DNA of 60,429 nt from an uncultured Bacteroidales bacterium (GTDB taxonomy: Bacteria; Bacteroidota; Bacteroidia; Bacteroidales; P3), in the NCBI GenBank assembly GCA_944320465.1, contig CALUHO010000015.1, forward strand, positions 1 through 60,429, in the 5' to 3' direction. Shown one piece after another: positions 55,562 to 60,429 of this stretch (positions are counted from its first letter, which is position 1; every line of letters starts with the position of its first letter). The position numbers and the translations under genes were made by a program. The notes under the pieces are model-generated. The model did not search any database. It had not been told where the DNA came from and was given only the letters and a program-made list of their open reading frames with translations.

Positions 55562-57136
55562 TCAGTTATCCTTTCCAATTATCCCGGACATAATCTGGCT
55601 GCCTTTGCGGACTTGAGGTACGCGGTCTTTGTTTTGAAGATACAGTTGTTTCGAGTACAAAGTTTTCTTGGCATAATACAGGACTTCCTGAAGCATCTCC
55701 TGCTTGCCGGTGGCCGAGCATGCCCAAACCATTGGCTCCATAAAACGGTTCTGCAAACCATATTTGCGGGCATCGTCCAAGACAAGGCGATACACTTCAG
55801 CAGGCTGGCCGGCCAAATTGTAAATCTTTATATAAGCATAATCCCGAGCCGAAATCCGCAGGGAATCGGAAGCATAAGGCAACTGGACCAGACTGTCGAG
55901 CGAAGCTTCCGGAAGCTGTCCCTGACCCAATAATGCCAGTTTGGAATAAAGTTCCAAAGCAACCATCTTGCGCTGTTCCGTGTTCTTTTCATAACGAGGC
56001 TTCAACAATCCTGTTTCCAATCTGCTTTGATTATAGAATTTCTGGCACGCAGCCTGGGCTTCCGGGTAATCAGCACGCACTACGGCATTCTGGGCTTTGA
56101 CCAAGGCCCGATCCAAAGGATTACGAGCAAAAACGAACATAACCAAACAACCGAAGCCTGCCGCCACAAGGGTCAGCAAGATATGATGCGATGGTGCCAG
56201 CACCGGTTTGCCGTCATGGATGCCACGGCGTTTTCCCCATTCGTACAGGAATATCTTGCGATTGTTGTAAGCTTGCAACAATATGCCGGGAATACAGGCC
56301 AAGCCAAAGACTATCAACGACATCCAAACATACCAAGGAGCGCGGAAACCGGCATCGACAGAAACGCCCCACAACCAGAAAGTCAAAGCGGCAGTTACCA
56401 GCAAGGAGACAATAAAGTTCCAAAGCCGGATTTTCCATAATCCTTGCCTTTTGTCGCCCAAAGCCATCGGAATACCGACCAAATGGGAAAAGACCACAGC
56501 AATACAGAAGAGCAGTGCCCAATGCCCGGTGGCATAATACAACAAACCACCCACAATGGCTGTATATATATGAAATATAATCAAGGGAGTCCAAGCCCGG
56601 GGATGATGGGCGGCATGACGGAAAAGCATGAAAAAGATGGAAAGCGCTCCCATATTGAGCCACAGGCTGATGGCTATGCTGGCTTGAGCAGGATCGGCCG
56701 AAGGGAACAAAAGAAAGTACAAAAGGAGCAAAAAAGGAGTGTAAGGGCCGACCGTTTTCCAGGAAGTAATGCAAAAACCTATCACAAGGAATGCCACAAC
56801 GGCAATAATCAAAGGCGTATTGAAATAAAACTGAGCAACAAAACGCCAAAGGAACTCGCTGATACGGGGGGCAGAAGTACCATCAAAGAAAGGCTGCACG
56901 AAATTGCCTGTATAAGCAAAGAAACTGATATCGGCCTGATGCTTGAAATAGGGAAGATAATAGAGGAACCAACCTATTGCCAAGAGTATCACAGGAATCA
57001 GGCTCCCCCATTTAAGGTATCGCTTCTGCGATGGATTCACTTCCATGCCGGAAGCATTCTGCCGATAAGTCTGGACCAATGGTGTCCAATATTTGAATAT
57101 ATTGTATTTAGTCCAAAAAGTAGCTGCTTTTCCCAT
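55562..57136 (-). CDS. Multi-pass membrane protein with C-terminal TPR-like half (DUF6057-like)
   Basis: The start at 57136 (MGKAATFWTKYNIFKY) gives 524 residues. It is favoured over earlier in-frame ATGs because a -7 box (TATCTTTG) lies at 57168-57161. About nine hydrophobic spans occupy residues 40-325 (WGSLIPVILLAIGWFLYYLP, PLIIAVVAFLVIGFCI, LLFCIAVVFSHLVGIPMAL, LLTLVAAGFGCLVMFVFA). The soluble C-terminal third is helical and TPR-like (DYPEAQAACQKFYNQSRLE, LYSKLALLGQGQLPEASLD). It shares layout with the protein at 18945 and may be a distant paralogue. Function is unknown. Confidence 0.75.
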   Translation of the reverse strand: MGKAATFWTKYNIFKYWTPLVQTYRQNASGMEVNPSQKRYLKWGSLIPVILLAIGWFLYYLPYFKHQADISFFAYTGNFVQPFFDGTSAPRISEFLWRFVAQFYFNTPLIIAVVAFLVIGFCITSWKTVGPYTPFLLLLYFLLFPSADPAQASIAISLWLNMGALSIFFMLFRHAAHHPRAWTPLIIFHIYTAIVGGLLYYATGHWALLFCIAVVFSHLVGIPMALGDKRQGLWKIRLWNFIVSLLVTAALTFWLWGVSVDAGFRAPWYVWMSLIVFGLACIPGILLQAYNNRKIFLYEWGKRRGIHDGKPVLAPSHHILLTLVAAGFGCLVMFVFARNPLDRALVKAQNAVVRADYPEAQAACQKFYNQSRLETGLLKPRYEKNTEQRKMVALELYSKLALLGQGQLPEASLDSLVQLPYASDSLRISARDYAYIKIYNLAGQPAEVYRLVLDDARKYGLQNRFMEPMVWACSATGKQEMLQEVLYYAKKTLYSKQLYLQNKDRVPQVRKGSQIMSGIIGKDN

Positions 57137-57160
57137 AGTTCGCATTCTTGAAAAACGAGA

Positions 57161-57168
57161 CAAAGATA
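57161..57168 (-). promoter_or_regulatory. Candidate -7 box for the 55562 membrane protein gene
   Basis: TATCTTTG on the minus strand fits TAnnTTTG and predicts a leader of about 20 nt. CCAA lies at the -33 spacing instead of TTTG's inverse. Confidence 0.5.
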
Positions 57169-57471
57169 GCGAAAGGTGAGAGCAATGCCAACAAACTTGT
57201 TTGATTGGCATTGCCGAACCGCCTCCTATCTTCGGCGAAGCCAACGATAGCGAAAGTCGAGAGCAGAGCAAAAGCCCCAGTTGAGCCGAGAGTCATATCA
57301 AGCCCGTATCCTCGCTTGAATATGGCTGAGGCGCATAATCTTTTTTGATGTAAATTTGCCAGCCTTTACAGAAAGGGAACCGGACATTGAAACGGGGATT
57401 TTGAATCTCCTAAAAGCTTGTACCAAAAAATTGGACAAGCAGCCTCAAAATCAAGAAACAGAACACGTAGA
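57169..57471. other. Divergent gap before pcrA
   Basis: AATGCCAA (57184) pairs with TTGGCATT (to 57211) around CAAAC/GTTTG, an interrupted palindrome just upstream of the 57161 box. R3-like words occur near 57230 (TCTTCGGCGAAGCCAA). TAAATTTG at 57351-57358 fits a -7 box for pcrA with a leader of about 107 nt. Confidence 0.4.
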
Positions 57472-60111
<2,640 letters not shown>

Positions 60112-60274
60112 GGCGGAAAAATCGCCCCGAGCTGATTTATAGAACATATCGGGTTGAAATCGTATTCATACCTATCCACATGTATAATAATCAACACCTT
60201 GCTATGCTTTTCCGAATATAATTCGGACAGCAATCGGTCGTCAAGAAAATCATCTTGCAAGCTCTCAATCCAAA

Positions 60275-60300
60275 ACGAATCGGCCATTAGACTTTGGAGC
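60275..60300 (+). repeat. Solitary R1 end fragment
   Basis: AACGAATCGGCCATTAGACT followed by TTGGAGCA matches the left 26 bases of R1 with a few changes. No other part of an element follows, so it is a remnant. Confidence 0.6.
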
Positions 60301-60342
60301 AAGGCTTCCGGCCTGAAAAAAACAGTCCGGAAGCCTTTTGTC
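60301..60342. terminator. Strong hairpin with flanking A and T runs
   Basis: AAGGCTTCCGG pairs with CCGGAAGCCTT around CCTGAAAAAAACAGT, and TTTTGTCTC follows. It lies 190 bp after pcrA and is the only good terminator in that gap. The rest of 60112-60274 is AT-rich with no gene seen. Confidence 0.65.
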
Positions 60343-60356
60343 TCAAATGCAATAAA

Positions 60357-60429
60357 CCCAAATCGGTCATTAGACTTTGGGGAGATTGCCCGCTTGTGTC
60401 AGGCAGCATGCTTCTCGCCTAGCCGAAGG
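60357..60429 (+). mobile_element. R1 foldback element, copy F, cut by the window end
   Basis: It starts CCCAAATCGGTCATTAGACT after the flank ATAAA and is almost identical to the left 73 bases of copy E. The other end lies outside the window. Confidence 0.85.

Overview
The window reads as chromosomal DNA of a Bacteroidota member, most likely of the order Bacteroidales. The evidence is the family content: a gingipain-like C25 peptidase and a giant surface protein, both with type IX secretion (T9SS) C-terminal tails, GldD, an OstA-like protein, a three-subunit FrdCAB-type succinate dehydrogenase/fumarate reductase, and a LuxR regulator with TPR and membrane segments. Many genes are also preceded by the Bacteroidota promoter pattern TTTG-N19-TAnnTTTG, often only its TAnnTTTG part. 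The genus cannot be fixed from the sequence. I see no rRNA, tRNA, CRISPR array or prophage.

Layout. 1-2.6 kb: the 3' part of a T9SS-type surface protein gene cut off by a 193-bp repeat, then a decayed AAA/DUF234 ATPase. 2.6-6.3 kb: frdB, frdA, frdC (minus strand). 7.1-10.7 kb: the C25 peptidase. 10.9-18.0 kb: tilS and the rimP-nusA-infB operon (minus), with a promoter and a terminator-like hairpin in the rimP leader. 18.9-24.8 kb (plus): a membrane/TPR protein, folE, a nucleotidyltransferase-like protein with a broken active-site motif, radA and panC. 25.1-28.0 kb: an orphan vsr and parE. 28.1-29.2 kb: an IS1380-type transposase remnant among repeats. 29.3-36.7 kb (minus): a skp/OmpH-like lipoprotein, nadC, purA, an OstA-like protein, pssA and dsbD, a housekeeping and envelope cluster. 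37.1-40.9 kb: recQ divergent from lptB and bcp. 41.5-48.1 kb: an AraC relict, then a TPR-LuxR regulator divergent from a 1492-residue T9SS surface protein. 48.7-53.7 kb: a FadL/OmpP1-like porin and a Tyr/Trp-rich lipoprotein, divergent from proS. 54.0-60.1 kb: pth, gldD, a second membrane/TPR protein and pcrA.

The genes are mostly housekeeping. The unusual layer is between them. Three families of foldback (inverted-repeat) elements fill most long intergenic gaps. Family R1 (193 bp, 19-bp terminal inverted repeats) shows 5-bp target duplications at two copies. One copy sits inside a copy of family R2 (about 206 bp, 14-bp terminal repeats), which gives a before/after view of the insertion. The same terminal repeat lies 34 bp from the stop of an IS1380-type transposase remnant, so R1 is probably a MITE mobilised by an IS1380-family element. 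Family R3 (about 380 bp plus short derivatives) has one copy directly behind one of two back-to-back consensus promoters at the rimP operon.

Several genes are damaged or altered: the T9SS gene at the left edge (truncated by R1), the DUF234 ATPase (frameshifted), the AraC fragment, and the HldE-like protein that has lost its HxGH motif.
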